Shown here piece by piece: positions 35,840-44,563 of a DNA stretch of 64,000 nt. The translations under genes were made by a program, and so were the position numbers. The DNA lies in contig JADJIQ010000002.1 in assembly GCA_016707005.1 (NCBI GenBank), positions 124,001 to 188,000 on the forward strand, given 5' to 3'. Every line of letters begins with the position of its first letter. The stretch's first letter is position 1. The notes below the pieces were generated by a model. It did no database searches, was not told where the DNA came from, and saw nothing but the letters and a program-made list of their open reading frames with translations. This DNA comes from Ignavibacteria bacterium. GTDB taxonomy: Bacteria; Bacteroidota; Ignavibacteria; Kapaibacteriales; Kapaibacteriaceae.

Positions 35840-36624
35840 TCTATCATCACATGAGCGGAGCGGGTAACACCTTTCTCGTTGCCGACGGTAGAACGGCTCC
35901 TCATCCGGATCTCTCGCCGGACGATGTACTCAACGCCATCGCCAACCATCCGCGAAGCGACGGTGCAGAGATCGAAGGTGTTCTTGTTCTCCGATCATCG
36001 GAACTCCAAACATTTGCCGCTGACTACTACAATCCTGATGGATCACATGGCATGATGTGCGGCAACGGTTCCCGTTGCATTGTGCGCTTCGCCATAGATC
36101 ATGGCGTGGATGCAACATCGACGATCACTTTTACGCTCAATGGAGCCCCGTACACTGCAGATGTCCTCGGCGATGATCTGATCCGCATCCACTTCTCTGC
36201 ACCGAATGACGTACGCACGTTTGCCCGCGGAGAACTGTCTGGAGTGGATCAGGCCGTGACGTATGTTGATGTGAACTCCGACCATGTTGTGATCGACGGT
36301 CCGCGTGATGCATCTCGTCCGATCGTGCAAGCATTGAGACATCATGCCGTCTTTCTGCGCGGAGTGAATGTGAACATGGTTGACCTCCGACGTGATGGAA
36401 CGGCAGCCATCGCCACGTTTGAACGCGGTGTGGAGGCCATAACCGGAGCGTGCGGAACCGGAGCTTTGAGTGCTGCAGTTGCGCTGTGGCTTCAACGTCG
36501 CGCAGGAGACTCCGTCCACTTCGTGCCACCAAGCGGCAGACCGCTGATGGTACACATCGATCATAACGGTACAACGATCACCGGCCTTACGCTTGAAGGA
36601 GATGCACGATATGACAACGCTTGA
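35836..36624 (+). CDS. dapF: Diaminopimelate epimerase DapF
   Basis: Converts LL- to meso-diaminopimelate for lysine and peptidoglycan synthesis, in the cytoplasm. The 262 residues from ATG 35836 contain the two catalytic cysteines, C75 (MMCGNGSRC) and C206 (TGACGTGA), and the N-terminal MSGAGNTFLV typical of the family. It overlaps the IMPase gene by four bases and the M20 amidohydrolase gene by fourteen. That neighbour may act on an acylated amino acid of the same pathway, which is inference. Confidence 0.93.
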   Translation: MIYHHMSGAGNTFLVADGRTAPHPDLSPDDVLNAIANHPRSDGAEIEGVLVLRSSELQTFAADYYNPDGSHGMMCGNGSRCIVRFAIDHGVDATSTITFTLNGAPYTADVLGDDLIRIHFSAPNDVRTFARGELSGVDQAVTYVDVNSDHVVIDGPRDASRPIVQALRHHAVFLRGVNVNMVDLRRDGTAAIATFERGVEAITGACGTGALSAAVALWLQRRAGDSVHFVPPSGRPLMVHIDHNGTTITGLTLEGDARYDNA

Positions 36625-37780
36625 ACAGGTACGAGCACTGTTTCCGCAGATGGTGGAAACGCGTAGGCACATCCACCGTCACCCCGAGCTTTCGTTCCAT
36701 GAATTCGAAACGTCGAAGTTTATCTCGCAGCAACTCTCGGACATGGGCATTGAGCATTCGACCATCGCCACAACGGGGATCGTTGCGCACATCGGAAGCG
36801 GGTCGCGGTGTGTTGCGTTAAGGGCCGACATCGACGCGCTGCCTATCGTTGAAGAGACCGGGCTTGAGTACGCATCCCAGAATCCCGGTGTGATGCATGC
36901 CTGCGGTCACGATACCCATACAACCATGCTCCTCACGGCAGCTCGCGTTCTCAAAGCCAACGAATCCAGCCTCAACGGTGTAGTAAAGTTGCTCTTTCAG
37001 CCGGGCGAAGAAAAAACGCCGGGTGGAGCAAGCATCATGATCGAGCAAGGGGCGTTGCAGAACCCAACGCCGGAGATCATCTTTGGTCAGCACATCGATC
37101 CCGATGCCACCTTCGGGAATGTATCGTTCGTTGCCGGTCCAATGCTGGCATCTGCTGATGAACTCTATTGGACGATCAAAGGCTTTGGAGCACATGCAGC
37201 TCAGCCACATAAGGGCAAGGATCCGATCATGGCTGCAACAGGCCTTGTCCAGCACCTTCAGAACTTGGTCACGAAGAATCGGAATCCCCTCTTACCCGGC
37301 GTGATGACCATCACCAGCATCCATGGCGGCTCAGCCACGAACATCATCCCAGATGTGGTAGAGATGAAGGGAACGCTCCGATCATTCGATGCACAATGGC
37401 GCAAGGATGCATGGACCTATCTCGAAGAACAAACTCGACTGTACTGTGCGTTGCACGGATGTGAAGGCACTATTGAGATCCACAAAGGATATCCACCTCT
37501 CGTGAATGATGCTGGCGCTGTTGACTTTGCCCGAGAAGTTGCCGCCACAGTTCTTGATGCGTCAAAGATCTCCGACTTCGAACCAAAGATGTGGGCCGAA
37601 GACTTCTCGTTCTACACCGAACACATGCCTGCATGTTTTTGGATGCTTGGCGGAAGACCTGCGGCACTCGAAACAATGCCCGGACTTCACAACCCACGTT
37701 TCGCTCCTGAGGAAGAAGCAATGATCACCGGGGCAGCACTACTTGTGGAGACTGCTACGCAGTATCTCAATAAGGTTTAG
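36611..37780 (+). CDS. M20-family metallo-amidohydrolase
   Basis: The 389-residue protein belongs to the M20D group (hippurate, IAA-amino acid, N-acyl-amino acid hydrolases). Metal-ligand motifs are HACGHDTH (96-103), PGEE (131-134, catalytic glutamate) and the late MWAEDFSFY. The lid domain lies between about 185 and 300. ATG 36611 is preferred because an AGGAG lies nine bases before it; ATG 36602 abuts that AGGAG. The position after dapF suggests an N-acyl-diaminopimelate deacylase, but the subfamily cannot be fixed from motifs. Confidence 0.85.
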   Translation: MTTLEQVRALFPQMVETRRHIHRHPELSFHEFETSKFISQQLSDMGIEHSTIATTGIVAHIGSGSRCVALRADIDALPIVEETGLEYASQNPGVMHACGHDTHTTMLLTAARVLKANESSLNGVVKLLFQPGEEKTPGGASIMIEQGALQNPTPEIIFGQHIDPDATFGNVSFVAGPMLASADELYWTIKGFGAHAAQPHKGKDPIMAATGLVQHLQNLVTKNRNPLLPGVMTITSIHGGSATNIIPDVVEMKGTLRSFDAQWRKDAWTYLEEQTRLYCALHGCEGTIEIHKGYPPLVNDAGAVDFAREVAATVLDASKISDFEPKMWAEDFSFYTEHMPACFWMLGGRPAALETMPGLHNPRFAPEEEAMITGAALLVETATQYLNKV

Positions 37781-37784
37781 TCGA

Positions 37785-38174
37785 CTACCCAGTCAGAACC
37801 TGGAGCCATTCCGCTCCAGCGATCATGAGTGTGAATGCGATTACAAGTACCATGAGAACGATCGGACTCAAGGTTGGACGTTGAGTAGGTAGACTCTGAA
37901 TGAATCGAAGCGCAAGCATCGGCACAACGACCAACGCTAACACAGAGATCGGTAAATAGATAAGAAATCGATTGAGAATAAGTGGCTCTACCCCTCGGAG
38001 CAAGGTGTACAAGAACTGAGCGAGAGCGAAGCCTGCTAACGCATAACATAGGAAGATCGTACCAGCAATGAAGGCCTTCTTCCATGAACTGACACCTCGA
38101 CTCAACCAATAGCTAGATGATGACACGACGATGATGAGTACGGAAGTGTCTGGGGGAGTGTCGATCCAGCTCAA
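37785..38174 (-). CDS. Hypothetical membrane protein, C-terminal part (probable frameshift)
   Basis: The 129-residue frame begins at a TTG with no ribosome site and has three membrane helices (AFIAGTIFLCYALAGFALAQF, then a segment around LIYLPISVLALVVVPML, then IVLMVLVIAFTLMIAG). The preceding frame (38113-38310) ends in a hydrophilic, non-membrane tail exactly where this one begins. Fusing them after IASSV with a +1 shift near 38175-38190 gives one coherent protein of about 175 residues with four helices. Function unknown. It converges on the M20 gene with 4 bases between. Confidence 0.55.
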   Translation of the reverse strand: MSWIDTPPDTSVLIIVVSSSSYWLSRGVSSWKKAFIAGTIFLCYALAGFALAQFLYTLLRGVEPLILNRFLIYLPISVLALVVVPMLALRFIQSLPTQRPTLSPIVLMVLVIAFTLMIAGAEWLQVLTG

Positions 38175-38310
38175 GCCATACCTTGACGGACGATGCGATC
38201 AAGGCATATGCGATCGATAATCCTATGACCAACACGATACCTTGCCACGAGACAGTCGACGTCTGATATCGCTGTATCGACACCTTCATCGGTTCATCAT
38301 CTGATGCCAT
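38113..38310 (-). CDS. Hypothetical membrane protein, N-terminal part (probable frameshift)
   Basis: The ATG at 38310 is preceded by AAGGGG within ATAAGGGGCTTAT, which may serve as ribosome site. The peptide has a hydrophilic start (MASDDEPMKV), one membrane helix (GIVLVIGLSIAYALIASSVKV) and then an Arg/His-rich tail (RHFRTHHRRVII) that looks like out-of-frame reading. The true continuation is probably the frame at 37785-38174. It follows the outer-membrane barrel gene by 14 bases. No family recognised. Confidence 0.5.
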   Translation of the reverse strand: MASDDEPMKVSIQRYQTSTVSWQGIVLVIGLSIAYALIASSVKVWLELDRHSPRHFRTHHRRVII

Positions 38311-38324
38311 GATAAGCCCCTTAT

Positions 38325-38873
38325 TTAGAACCGATAGCCAACCGAGAACTGCGTTACGTTAACATTGACGTCTCCGTCCATTGGCGTGGAGATCGAAGAA
38401 AGTCCACGAAGGTATCGGAGATCGAACTGCAATCCGAACGCTGGTTTCCATATGAGTCCAAGGGCAGCGAAGCCTTGTCCGTCAGTGCTTGTAGAGTTAT
38501 CCGTGCTCAGGAAATGCGTGTACTGCGGTCCAACCTCAAGCATGAGTTTCAGTGGTAGGCCGATACGCAGCAGAACGGGAATATTGAGCGATGTGGTGTT
38601 TACATCAAGGCGTTGTTCACCTTGGATCAGAGTGAACGAGCGTTGATCGATGGTGAGCTCGGTAGCCAAGGCAAGCATATCGAACAAACCGAATTGCACG
38701 AATGCACCGGCTTGCCAACCAAAATTGTCTTCACTTTCGATGCCGGCAGAGAGACTGTTCGGGAAGGCGTGGTTAACACCCGCCTTTACACCGAACTCAA
38801 AGAGACTTTGTGCTTGAAGCCCCAGAGCGGAGAGGCCGAGGATGAAGACGGTGGCGAGGATGCGCATGTTCAT
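38325..38873 (-). CDS. Small outer-membrane beta-barrel protein
   Basis: The 182-residue protein has a signal peptide (MRILATVFILGLSALGLQAQ) and about eight amphipathic strands, including FEFGVKAGVNHAF, GWQAGAFVQFGLF, IPVLLRIGLPLKLMLEVGPQ and the closing VTQFSVGYRF with terminal Phe, as required for barrel insertion. This is the PorT/OmpW-like barrel type common in Bacteroidota (outer membrane beta-barrel domain). The specific role is unknown. Its start is 46 bases after the metallophosphoesterase stop. Confidence 0.8.
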   Translation of the reverse strand: MNMRILATVFILGLSALGLQAQSLFEFGVKAGVNHAFPNSLSAGIESEDNFGWQAGAFVQFGLFDMLALATELTIDQRSFTLIQGEQRLDVNTTSLNIPVLLRIGLPLKLMLEVGPQYTHFLSTDNSTSTDGQGFAALGLIWKPAFGLQFDLRYLRGLSSISTPMDGDVNVNVTQFSVGYRF

Positions 38874-38919
38874 TGCTTATTCGTGATCGAATGGTTGTGC
38901 AATGATACGGATCAGTGTT

Positions 38920-40221
38920 TCACGCCAAACCGTCAGCTATCGATGATGCGCGCAGAGTGAAGATCGTTACCTCGGGCGGAATGCCGATCCGAAGAGGCGG
39001 ACCAACTGTTCCTATTCCCCTATTGACGTAGAGCAGTTGTTCACCAGCTCCGTAGAGTCCGGCCCATTGTTTGTACACGTATTGTGCCGGACTCCATTCA
39101 AAGCCCAGAAGCTGTACGCCGAACTGACCGCCGTGGGTATGCCCGGACAGCATCACATCAACGTTGGTTGCACCTACGATTGCTTTGTCCCAATACGTTG
39201 GGTCGTGCGCCAAGAGGATCGTTGCCTCATCTTCCAACACACCGTTTAGTGCCCTGTCGATCTTTGCAAAGGACTGCTTGAACCCCGTGTTATCTGTACC
39301 GGCGATGATCAGCGATGAGCCACCGTCTACGATGCGTCGGTTCTCATTCACCAGCAGATCAACACCAACACCCCGAATGGTCTTTACAAGTTCAGCATGT
39401 TCCTGCGGGGTGTTGTAGTGATCGTGATTTCCCAGTGAAGCAAATACGCCGTAAGGGGCTTTGAGCTGTGCAAGTTCACGAGCGATCACCGACATCTCAC
39501 TCGGCTTTGCGTTGACAAAGTCTCCGGTGATGACGATCGCATCGGGTTTCAAGACATCGAGGATACGCCGCACTTCTTCGAACGGGCGGTGGTCGGGAAA
39601 CGACCCGGCATGGATGTCGGAGATCTGTGCAATCCGCATCCCGTCAAACGCTCGCGGAAGCTTGCGGATGTTCAGATCCAGGCTAACGGTTTGAAAATCA
39701 TACAGGGTGCGCCACATGCCGTTACCGACCATCACGTAGGGCACGGCAGAAAGCGACCAGGCGGAGTTCGCAAGGAAGGTGCGGCGGGCGGGGTCTGTCC
39801 CTCGACTACGCTCGGGATGATTTTCTGCCTCGCTGTGAGGGCGAGGCGTGGCCTCGCTGTGAGGGCGAGGCGTGGCCTCGCCCCTACGCTCCGGCCGGCG
39901 GAACAACCGCGCAAAGCCGCGCATGATGTCCCGCACGAAGAGGACGGGTGCAATGCCGAGTTTGGGGAGGTACCAAAATGTGGAGATGCCCAAGAGGACA
40001 ACGTCCAGTCCGTCGAGTCTGAAGAAGTTGCGCCGGCTCACGGCAACAACGTAGAGTGTGATCATCACGGCGGCAACGATCCACATGGATCTGTGCCAGC
40101 CCGGATTCATTCCCTTGCGGCGCACGTATGCCGTCCAATGTCCAAGAACGTAGACATCGAGCAACAAAAAGACAGCGCCGAGAATGACGCTGAAGAGCAA
40201 GACATTTGGTTGATTGTTCAT
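38920..40221 (-). CDS. Membrane-anchored metallophosphoesterase
   Basis: The 433-residue protein has three or four N-terminal membrane helices (about 5-100) and a C-terminal calcineurin-like phosphoesterase domain. All five metal motifs are visible: QISDIHAGS, ITGDFVN, LGNHDHYN, LLAHDP and SGHTHGGQFG. This resembles YaeI/YkuE-type enzymes, some of which act on lipid-linked pyrophosphates. The substrate is unknown here. Residues about 110-142 are an unusual low-complexity linker coded by a tandem DNA repeat (see 39797-39892). The start overlaps the stop of the upstream UPF0598-thioesterase gene (ATGA). Confidence 0.88.
   Translation of the reverse strand: MNNQPNVLLFSVILGAVFLLLDVYVLGHWTAYVRRKGMNPGWHRSMWIVAAVMITLYVVAVSRRNFFRLDGLDVVLLGISTFWYLPKLGIAPVLFVRDIMRGFARLFRRPERRGEATPRPHSEATPRPHSEAENHPERSRGTDPARRTFLANSAWSLSAVPYVMVGNGMWRTLYDFQTVSLDLNIRKLPRAFDGMRIAQISDIHAGSFPDHRPFEEVRRILDVLKPDAIVITGDFVNAKPSEMSVIARELAQLKAPYGVFASLGNHDHYNTPQEHAELVKTIRGVGVDLLVNENRRIVDGGSSLIIAGTDNTGFKQSFAKIDRALNGVLEDEATILLAHDPTYWDKAIVGATNVDVMLSGHTHGGQFGVQLLGFEWSPAQYVYKQWAGLYGAGEQLLYVNRGIGTVGPPLRIGIPPEVTIFTLRASSIADGLA
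39797..39892. repeat. Dispersed repeat inside the metallophosphoesterase gene, with two 24-bp tandem copies
   Basis: GTCCCTCGACTACGCTCGGG at 39797-39816 starts an inverted-repeat element related to the one at 59352. It is followed by two perfect 24-base units (39828-39851 and 39852-39875), each holding the palindrome GCCTCGC-TGTGAGG-GCGAGGC, and a partial third unit. It is in frame and codes for a TPRPHSEA-type repeat. Confidence 0.8.
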
Positions 40222-41099
40222 TCGCCTTCGGGGGTTCTCACCTCGAGGAAGAGTGCTTCGGCATCGGCCACGACATGACTTTGATCATTCGTTGCTCGTA
40301 CCTCTCCAAAGACGTATTTCTTGCGTCCTTGTTGGGAGCCGATCCACGATCGCACCTCGTATTCTTCGCCCAAGAGCATTGGCCTGCGAAAGTTGACGGC
40401 CAATCGGGCTGTTGGAGCGCGAATTCCCACTGAGCTAAGTGCCTTCCCCATTGTTTCGTCGAGCAACAACGAAACAAAACCACCATGCGTGGTGCCCATA
40501 GAACCATGCATCCGTTCATCTGGACGCAGCCATGTTCGCATCACACCGTCCTTGAGATCTCGAACAAAGGAGAGTCGGAGGGAAAACGGATTCGCTACTC
40601 CGCAGCCAATGCAGTGATTGTCTCGCCGTGGCCGGATGATCTCGATCGCTCCCTCTAGGTGCAGCGGCATAAGTGGCACTCGTTCTCGACCATTGTCACC
40701 CAGATAGGCATAGAAGGGGCCCCATGGCTCGATGTGTTTAGCGATCTCCGTGGCAACGTGCGGTACAACTCGCCCCCTATCACCGATGGGTGACCAATGA
40801 TAGAGCACACCATCTTCCGAATACGACAATCGATCTGGATGGAAGGGTGTGGAAAGAGAATATCCGTAATACAGTCGCGAACCGTCGAACCCCGTGTACA
40901 CAATAGGAGTATCAGCCGGACGCAGATAGTTCATCTCATCGCCGCAGCGGCATACGTATGGATACTCCGGATACTCCGGGTTGGCAGTTGGTGCAAGACG
41001 TCGAAAGAAGAAATCCAGGAACCACGGATCATCCTGCACTGCACCATCCAAGGTGAGCACACCACGATCGCTGAGGTCATAATAGAAGTCTCGCATCAT
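40218..41099 (-). CDS. Fusion of a UPF0598 (DUF4505) domain with a PaaI-type hotdog thioesterase
   Basis: Residues about 1-150 resemble the UPF0598 family, known from animals as C8orf82: RDFYYDLSDRGVLTLDG, DDPWFLDFFFRRL, YPYVCRCGDEMNYLRP and GVLYHWSPIGD. Residues about 165-290 are a 4HBT/PaaI-like thioesterase (HCIGCGVANPFSLRL, GTTHGGFVSLLLDE, VNFRRPMLLGEEY). Thioesterases of this group cleave acyl-CoA. UPF0598 has no established function known to me. The linked domains suggest that the first modulates or localises acyl-CoA hydrolysis. The gene follows argS by 26 bases and overlaps the phosphoesterase gene. Confidence 0.75.
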   Translation of the reverse strand: MMRDFYYDLSDRGVLTLDGAVQDDPWFLDFFFRRLAPTANPEYPEYPYVCRCGDEMNYLRPADTPIVYTGFDGSRLYYGYSLSTPFHPDRLSYSEDGVLYHWSPIGDRGRVVPHVATEIAKHIEPWGPFYAYLGDNGRERVPLMPLHLEGAIEIIRPRRDNHCIGCGVANPFSLRLSFVRDLKDGVMRTWLRPDERMHGSMGTTHGGFVSLLLDETMGKALSSVGIRAPTARLAVNFRRPMLLGEEYEVRSWIGSQQGRKKYVFGEVRATNDQSHVVADAEALFLEVRTPEGE

Positions 41100-41125
41100 G
41101 GCAGGAATCGATCGGGTTTTGGATG

Positions 41126-42772
41126 CTACATACGTTCCGGAGTACCAACACCGAGAAGGAGAAGTCCGTTCCTCATTGCACGTCTTGTTACGTCGGCCAA
41201 CAACAACCGTGCGGCTTCGATCTCCGGTTCTACACCAAGGATACGACAGTCGTGATAGAAGTTGTGATACGCTGCCGCAACATCCCGCAGGAATTCAGCG
41301 ATGGTATGGGGCTCCAGGTTTTCGCAGGCACGCTCCACAGCTGCTTGCATCCGAGAGAGCAAGCCGATGAGCTCGATCTCTGCAGGATGCGTAAGGACGG
41401 AAAGGTTCGCTGCAGAGTTCGGGGCAAGCCCCTTCTCTTCGGCTTTGCGAAGGATGGAGCAGATACGTGCGTGGGCGTACTGGAGGTAGAACACAGGATT
41501 CTTATCGCCTTCTTCTTTGGCAAGGCCGAGATCGAATTCGAGGTGTGTTCCAACGGCTCGCATCACAAAGAAGAAGCGGACAACGTCTGCGGCTACTTCA
41601 TCGATGAGTTCATCGAGTGTAAAGGACTTGCCGCTTCGCTTGGAGAACTTGACGATCTCTCCATTTTCTACGAAGGTCACCATCTGGTGGATCACAACCT
41701 TCACCCGTTCCGTGTCGAACCCAAGAGCACGCACACCTGCAAGAACATCCGGGATGGTTGCGATATGGTCGGCACCGAAGATGTCCACCACGGTGTCGAA
41801 TCCTCGCTGGAGTTTATCACGGTGGTAGGCGATATCCGGCAGACGATAGGTTGGTTCGCCGGTGGACTTCACGATCACCTTGTCTTGAGCTTGTCCGAGC
41901 TGGGTGAGTGCGAACCACTGAGCCCCATCCTTCTCATAGACCAAACCCTTTTCGCGAAGGTCCTCGATGGTGGCAGTTACCTTGCCATCGCCATACAGTG
42001 AATCTTCGTTGAAATATTCATCGTGGTGAATATTGAGCGACTCAAGCGTCTTCTTGATCGATGAGAAGCACCACTGTTCGCCCTGTTTGCGGCAGAAGGC
42101 ACGTGCATCGTCTTCATTCAACGCCGTGATCTCGGCGCGATGATCACGCACGATGTTCTCGGCGATCTCATGGATGTATTCGCCGTGATAGCCATCTTCC
42201 GGAAACGGAAACTCTTCATTCCCGAGTCGATGCTGGACGCGAGCATAGATGCTCAAGCCCAGTTTATTCATCTGATTACCGGCATTGTTGAAGTAGTACT
42301 CCCGTGTGACGGAATACCCATTCCAGGCGAAGAGATTGGCGATGGTATCACCCACGGCACAGTTCCGTCCATGCCCTGCATGTAGGGGGCCAGTGGGATT
42401 CGCGCTTACATACTCAACGTTCACCCTGCGTCCGGCACCGATGGTAGAACGACCGATGTCATCACGTTGTGCATCGAGGTCGCGCAGCATCGCATGGTAG
42501 ACATCGTCGGAGAACGTGATGTTGATGAAGCCCGGACCCGCCACTTCGATCGCCGAAACAAGCGGAACCGTGCCGATGGCATCAACGATCTCTTGGGCGA
42601 ACAAACGAGGTTGTTTGCCAAGCCCCTTTGCGAACGTCATGGCGATGTTCGTTGAGAGGTGTCCGTGTCCTTCTTGACGAGGGACGCCAAAGGCGATATC
42701 ATCCGGGGGAGTAACACCTAGAGAGACAAGGGCCGCATGGAGTTGCGGCTCGATATACCGTTGCATCATCAT
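41126..42772 (-). CDS. argS: Arginyl-tRNA synthetase
   Basis: Class I synthetase of 548 residues that charges tRNA-Arg. The N-terminal add-1 domain has GHGHLSTNIAM. The HIGH-type motif is HAGH at 131-134 within ANPTGPLHAGHGRN. The KMSKS-type loop is degenerate (VKFSKRSGK), as in many ArgS. The C-terminal DALR anticodon-binding domain contains QYAHARICSI and ends near NGLLLLGVGTPERM. It follows rsfS by two bases. Confidence 0.96.
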   Translation of the reverse strand: MMMQRYIEPQLHAALVSLGVTPPDDIAFGVPRQEGHGHLSTNIAMTFAKGLGKQPRLFAQEIVDAIGTVPLVSAIEVAGPGFINITFSDDVYHAMLRDLDAQRDDIGRSTIGAGRRVNVEYVSANPTGPLHAGHGRNCAVGDTIANLFAWNGYSVTREYYFNNAGNQMNKLGLSIYARVQHRLGNEEFPFPEDGYHGEYIHEIAENIVRDHRAEITALNEDDARAFCRKQGEQWCFSSIKKTLESLNIHHDEYFNEDSLYGDGKVTATIEDLREKGLVYEKDGAQWFALTQLGQAQDKVIVKSTGEPTYRLPDIAYHRDKLQRGFDTVVDIFGADHIATIPDVLAGVRALGFDTERVKVVIHQMVTFVENGEIVKFSKRSGKSFTLDELIDEVAADVVRFFFVMRAVGTHLEFDLGLAKEEGDKNPVFYLQYAHARICSILRKAEEKGLAPNSAANLSVLTHPAEIELIGLLSRMQAAVERACENLEPHTIAEFLRDVAAAYHNFYHDCRILGVEPEIEAARLLLADVTRRAMRNGLLLLGVGTPERM

Positions 42773-42774
42773 TG

Positions 42775-43185
42775 TCAGACCGTTGCTTTTTTCGAGATCG
42801 TCGTTGCTTTTGCCGTGCCCGATTCTGTGAGGGTGTACGCTTTCGCGTCGCCCCAGAGTCGTTCGAGCTTGTAGAAGTCACGCGTTGCCTTCAACATGAT
42901 GTGGACCATCACATCAAAGTAGTCGAGGATCACCCATGTAGACGTTCCACGGCCTTCCGAGCGTGGATTACCAACGCCCACTTCTCGCATCGTTGCTTCG
43001 ATACTGTCCGAAACTGCCTTGATCTGCGCTTCAGAGTCTACGGAGACGATCACGAAAAACTCAGCAGGAGCCCCCTCAATGGCATTGAGATCAAGGATCA
43101 GCAGATCGTGAGCTTGTTTTTGTTGAGCCATGCGGGCACACAGTACTGCGCGCCCCTTGGTTGTTCTTGGTTTTGGTGTGGCCAC
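42775..43185 (-). CDS. rsfS: Ribosomal silencing factor RsfS
   Basis: Binds L14 of the large subunit and blocks subunit joining in slow growth. The 136 residues contain the RsfS/DUF143 hallmarks DLLILDLNAI, STWVILDYFDVMVHIM and FYKLERLWGDA. The start is a GTG at 43185, nine bases after AAAGGA, which decides it; no nearby ATG fits. An Ala/Thr/Lys-rich tail follows the domain. The gene order LytR_C then rsfS is familiar in Bacteroidota. Confidence 0.92.
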   Translation of the reverse strand: MATPKPRTTKGRAVLCARMAQQKQAHDLLILDLNAIEGAPAEFFVIVSVDSEAQIKAVSDSIEATMREVGVGNPRSEGRGTSTWVILDYFDVMVHIMLKATRDFYKLERLWGDAKAYTLTESGTAKATTISKKATV

Positions 43186-43202
43186 TAGGTGGTCCTTTTA
43201 TG

Positions 43203-43643
43203 TCAGTCGAGAAAAGGTTCAAGTTTGTCAATGTCCGACCCGAGCATGATGGTAGCCCGGACGAACCGCATGGAATCGATCTCCGTGACGATCAATGTAT
43301 CGGCGATGCCAAGAGCATTGGCGATCTTTCGCGCCGAGACCTTGTCGCCCATGCGATCGATCACCAGCGAGCGTTTTGGTCGATCCCCCGTTGAAGAGAT
43401 CTTTACAACATCGAATCCACGCTCGCGAAGGAATTCGAGTGTATGCCTGCCTGCCCCCTGCCTACCGGAGGCATTCACAACATCCACTTGGATCGTACTG
43501 CGCGGATCATCTTCGTTCACCAGTGGTGAGACCGGAGGGTTGATCAATCGCCATACGAGGGACCCGAGGAATGCAACCACAACAACACCGAGAGCGGCGA
43601 TCAGGACCCAGGGCCAGATCGGTCTCCGTCGTTCGGCTGTCAT
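43203..43643 (-). CDS. LytR C-terminal domain protein with one membrane helix
   Basis: The 146-residue protein has a short cytoplasmic start, one membrane helix (WVLIAALGVVVVAFLGSLVW) and an extracytoplasmic LytR_C domain (IQVDVVNASGRQGAGRHTLEFLRERGFDVV region, through GIADTLIVTEID). LytR_C domains accompany wall or capsule ligases, but alone their role is unknown. The start overlaps the sigma factor stop (ATGA). Confidence 0.82.
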   Translation of the reverse strand: MTAERRRPIWPWVLIAALGVVVVAFLGSLVWRLINPPVSPLVNEDDPRSTIQVDVVNASGRQGAGRHTLEFLRERGFDVVKISSTGDRPKRSLVIDRMGDKVSARKIANALGIADTLIVTEIDSMRFVRATIMLGSDIDKLEPFLD

Positions 43644-44281
43644 GCGTCATCCTCAACGTCATCCATATACTCTTCGAAATGACTCCCGTGCTTCAGAAGC
43701 ATTTTCAAGAGCATCTTCCTTGCGCGGAAGAGGTTTGCCTTTACAGTCCCGAGCGGTTGCTTGAGCCGATCGGCGATCTCCTGATACTCCAGCTCTTCGT
43801 CGTGCCGGAGCCGTATCACCTCCCGATATCTCTCCGGAAGGGTCGTTAGAGCCTGTTTGAGCATGGCAACACGCTCATTTGCCAGAAGTGTCACATCCGG
43901 TGTAGGTCCTCGGTCCTCCGGTTCCATAAAGAACTCTCCTCCGTCCTTTGACCGCAGTGGAGTGTCCAGAGAGACCATCGCGAACCGACGCCGACGCAGG
44001 TGATCAATACACCTATTTGAGGCGATCTTATAGAGCCACCTCGAGAACGGGTATTCGAACTGAAACGAAGAAAGGGCCTGATAGGCCTTTACGAACGTAT
44101 CCTGGACCAGATCGTTCACATCCTCCTCGTCCCGGATCATTTTCCGGATGAGGAAGGACACGATACGCCGGTACTTCCGTTCGAGCTTTGCGAAGGCATT
44201 CGTGTTCCCTGCAAGCACGTCACGGATGATCGCTTCGTCCTCGCTGGACGAATCCGCCGCCTGCTGCGGAGTGTCACTCAT
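43640..44281 (-). CDS. ECF-type RNA polymerase sigma factor
   Basis: The 213-residue protein has sigma region 2 (about 38-105, DVNDLVQDTFVKAYQALSSF, WLYKIASNRCIDHLRRRR) and region 4 (about 145-195, LPERYREVIRLRHDEELEYQ, LGTVKANLFRARK), with no region 1.1 or 3, as in ECF/SigW-type factors. No anti-sigma gene follows; instead LytR_C and rsfS do. The acidic C-terminal tail (EEYMDDVEDDA) is unusual. Its targets cannot be read from this window. Confidence 0.9.
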   Translation of the reverse strand: MSDTPQQAADSSSEDEAIIRDVLAGNTNAFAKLERKYRRIVSFLIRKMIRDEEDVNDLVQDTFVKAYQALSSFQFEYPFSRWLYKIASNRCIDHLRRRRFAMVSLDTPLRSKDGGEFFMEPEDRGPTPDVTLLANERVAMLKQALTTLPERYREVIRLRHDEELEYQEIADRLKQPLGTVKANLFRARKMLLKMLLKHGSHFEEYMDDVEDDA

Positions 44282-44324
44282 AGATCACTCATATGCGAAC
44301 GCGAATGTTCCCCTTCTGTGTGTG

Positions 44325-44411
44325 CGGAAAGGGCGGGATTCGAACCCGCGGTACCATTGCTGGTACACACGCTTTCCAGGCGTGCCAATTCAACCACTCT
44401 TGCACCTTTCC
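44325..44411 (-). tRNA. tRNA-Ser (anticodon GGA)
   Basis: Minus-strand cloverleaf of 87 bases. Acceptor GGAAAGG pairs with CCTTTCC, with discriminator G. The anticodon stem CACGC/GCGTG holds the loop CTGGAAA, giving anticodon GGA for UCC/UCU codons. The long variable arm GTACCA-GCAA-TGGTAC is typical of a class II tRNA. The T arm is GCGGG-TTCGAAT-CCCGC. CCA is not encoded. A TATATT sequence lies a short way upstream and may be its promoter box. Confidence 0.95.
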
Positions 44412-44514
44412 GTCCGCGCAATATACGGCGAACAGCGGTAACTCTCTATCCCGTTTTGAGTTATTGCAGGTATTCAGGAGAAAATCCGGCGATGGTTGCG
44501 GCCTACCCTCTTCG

Positions 44515-44522
44515 TACATTTG
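44515..44522 (+). promoter_or_regulatory. Candidate -7 box of the LD-carboxypeptidase gene
   Basis: TACATTTG exactly fits TAnnTTTG and lies 41 bases before the ATG at 44564. A perfect 10-bp palindrome, CCACATGTGG (44530-44539), follows near the expected transcription start and could bind a regulator. Confidence 0.4.
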
Positions 44523-44563
44523 TTGACCACCACATGTGGGGTGGTAGAGGTGTGTTCGATACC

